Shown here one piece after another: positions 63,173 through 64,000 of a stretch of 64,000 nt of DNA. How positions within the stretch are numbered: the stretch's first letter is position 1; every line of letters starts with the position of its first letter. Source of the DNA: Aureimonas frigidaquae (GTDB lineage Bacteria > Pseudomonadota > Alphaproteobacteria > Rhizobiales > Rhizobiaceae); the NCBI RefSeq assembly GCF_001463905.1, contig NZ_BBWR01000016.1, positions 124,001-188,000 on the forward strand, in the 5' to 3' direction. Both the position numbers and the translations under genes were made by a program. The notes under the pieces are model-generated. The model did no database searches and was not told where the DNA came from. It worked only from the letters and a program-made list of their open reading frames with translations.

Positions 63173-64000
63173 ATGGTTTCGCATACGCAGCTTCTGATTG
63201 CCGGTTCCTGGGTCGACGGGTCGCAGCAGCAGGTGATCGAGGTTCAGAACCCGGCCACCGGGGAACAGATCGGCACCGTTTCCCGCGCGACGGTGGACGA
63301 CCTCGATCGTGCGCTCGACAGCGCCCAGGCCGGCTTTGCGACCTGGCGTCGCACGCCCGTGGTGGAACGTGCGCGCCTGTTGCGCCGGGCCGCGGAGATC
63401 GTGCGGGAGCGTGCCGACGACATCGCCCGCACGCTGACGATGGAGCAGGGCAAGCCCTTGGCCGAGGCGCGGGTGGAGACGCTGTCCTGTGCCGACGTGC
63501 TGGAGTGGTCGGCCGAGGAGGCGCGGCGCATCTATGGGCGCCTGATCCCGCCGCGCGCCGATGGCGTGCGCCAGGCGGTGACGCGCGAGCCGGTCGGGCC
63601 GGTGGCCGCCTTCACGCCCTGGAACTTTCCGGTCAGCCAGGTCGTCAAGAAGGTCGCCCCGGCGCTTGCGGCCGGCTGCAGCATCATCGTCAAGGCGACG
63701 GAGGAAACGCCCGCCAGCCCGGCCGCATTGATCCGCGCCATCGTGGATGCCGGCCTGCCCGAGGGTGTCGTGCAACTGGTCTATGGCGATCCGGCCGAGA
63801 TTTCCGGCCATCTTGTGCCGCACCCCGTCATCCGCAAGGTTTCCTTCACGGGATCGGTTCCGGTGGGCAAGCATCTGGCGGCGCTCGCCGGACAGCACAT
63901 GAAGCGGGCCACGATGGAGCTCGGCGGCCACGCGCCCGTCATGGTGTTCGACGATGTCGATGTGGATGGCGCCGCCGCGACGCTGGTCGGCTCCAAGTTC
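63173..64000 (+). CDS. aldehyde dehydrogenase, C-terminus outside window
   Basis: 276 codons are visible without a stop; AGGAG lies 9 bases before the ATG. NAD(P)-dependent oxidation of an aldehyde to an acid. Signatures: [20 protein letters not shown] start, [52 protein letters not shown], and [12 protein letters not shown] with the general-base Glu. The catalytic Cys is past the window edge. The SSADH/GabD group (succinate semialdehyde) fits best by eye, but related substrates cannot be excluded. Confidence 0.92.
   Translation, partial: MVSHTQLLIAGSWVDGSQQQVIEVQNPATGEQIGTVSRATVDDLDRALDSAQAGFATWRRTPVVERARLLRRAAEIVRERADDIARTLTMEQGKPLAEARVETLSCADVLEWSAEEARRIYGRLIPPRADGVRQAVTREPVGPVAAFTPWNFPVSQVVKKVAPALAAGCSIIVKATEETPASPAALIRAIVDAGLPEGVVQLVYGDPAEISGHLVPHPVIRKVSFTGSVPVGKHLAALAGQHMKRATMELGGHAPVMVFDDVDVDGAAATLVGSKF

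Overview
The window is high-GC chromosomal DNA from an alphaproteobacterium, most likely of the order Hyphomicrobiales (Rhizobiales). The gene order folA-hflK-hflC-degP, serB/miaA and ilvB-ilvN-...-ilvC is the arrangement I know from that order. A TGA-N9-TCA (RirA-type) iron box and a start-proximal ilv leader peptide point the same way. I cannot name a genus from the sequence alone.

Layout. (1) 1-13767 is a lower-GC, gene-poor accessory island made of small hypothetical genes. It carries three tyrosine recombinases, two XRE regulators, an IS3-type transposase remnant, a receiver-domain gene interrupted by an amber codon, and at the left edge a KilA-N/BstA-like gene that runs out of the window. 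The island abuts the 3' end of tRNA-Pro(CGG), with an integrase facing that tRNA, which is the classical integration arrangement. (2) 13768-30144 is core genome: tRNA-Pro, tRNA-Gln, folA, the HflKC membrane protease modulator, a DegP-type periplasmic protease, RecQ, a GNAT enzyme, serB, miaA, branched-chain amino acid synthesis (ilvB, ilvN, ilvC) behind a predicted attenuator, a LysE exporter, a RecD-like helicase, pdxJ and a TetR regulator. (3) 30235-41752 holds a GAF histidine kinase, a Rnk-type regulator, a DUF3072 protein, a zinc alcohol dehydrogenase, an APC permease, a polar amino acid ABC importer, a class III aminotransferase and an IclR regulator. (4) 41855-47495 is an iron-regulated haem-uptake operon: RirA box, TonB receptor, COG4178-type ABC transporter, HemS-like protein and ChaN-like protein. 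(5) 47663-62256 is a surface-polysaccharide locus. It contains a five-gene set resembling an O-antigen-modification (Gtr) cassette that makes and transfers a 3-amino-3,6-dideoxyhexose, a 995-residue methyltransferase/glycosyltransferase fusion, further glycosyltransferases, an RgpF-like protein, and a Wzm/Wzt-type ABC exporter. (6) 62876-64000 has tRNA-Lys and the start of an aldehyde dehydrogenase gene.

The most unusual part is 35274-36341, between the convergent APC permease gene and the ABC importer. Two tandem copies of a structured element of about 385 bp lie there, 682 bp apart. Each copy has a 15-codon ORF, then a 29-30-codon ORF with a strong ribosome binding site, then an 11-bp hairpin. 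Three stem pairs differ between the copies and all three changes are compensatory, so the RNA fold is under selection. I recognise no named family. The arrangement of leader ORF, small basic/hydrophobic peptide and strong hairpins in tandem copies is reminiscent of type I toxin loci or dual-function small RNAs.

All calls come from reading the sequence. No database search was run, and family names rest on recognised motifs.
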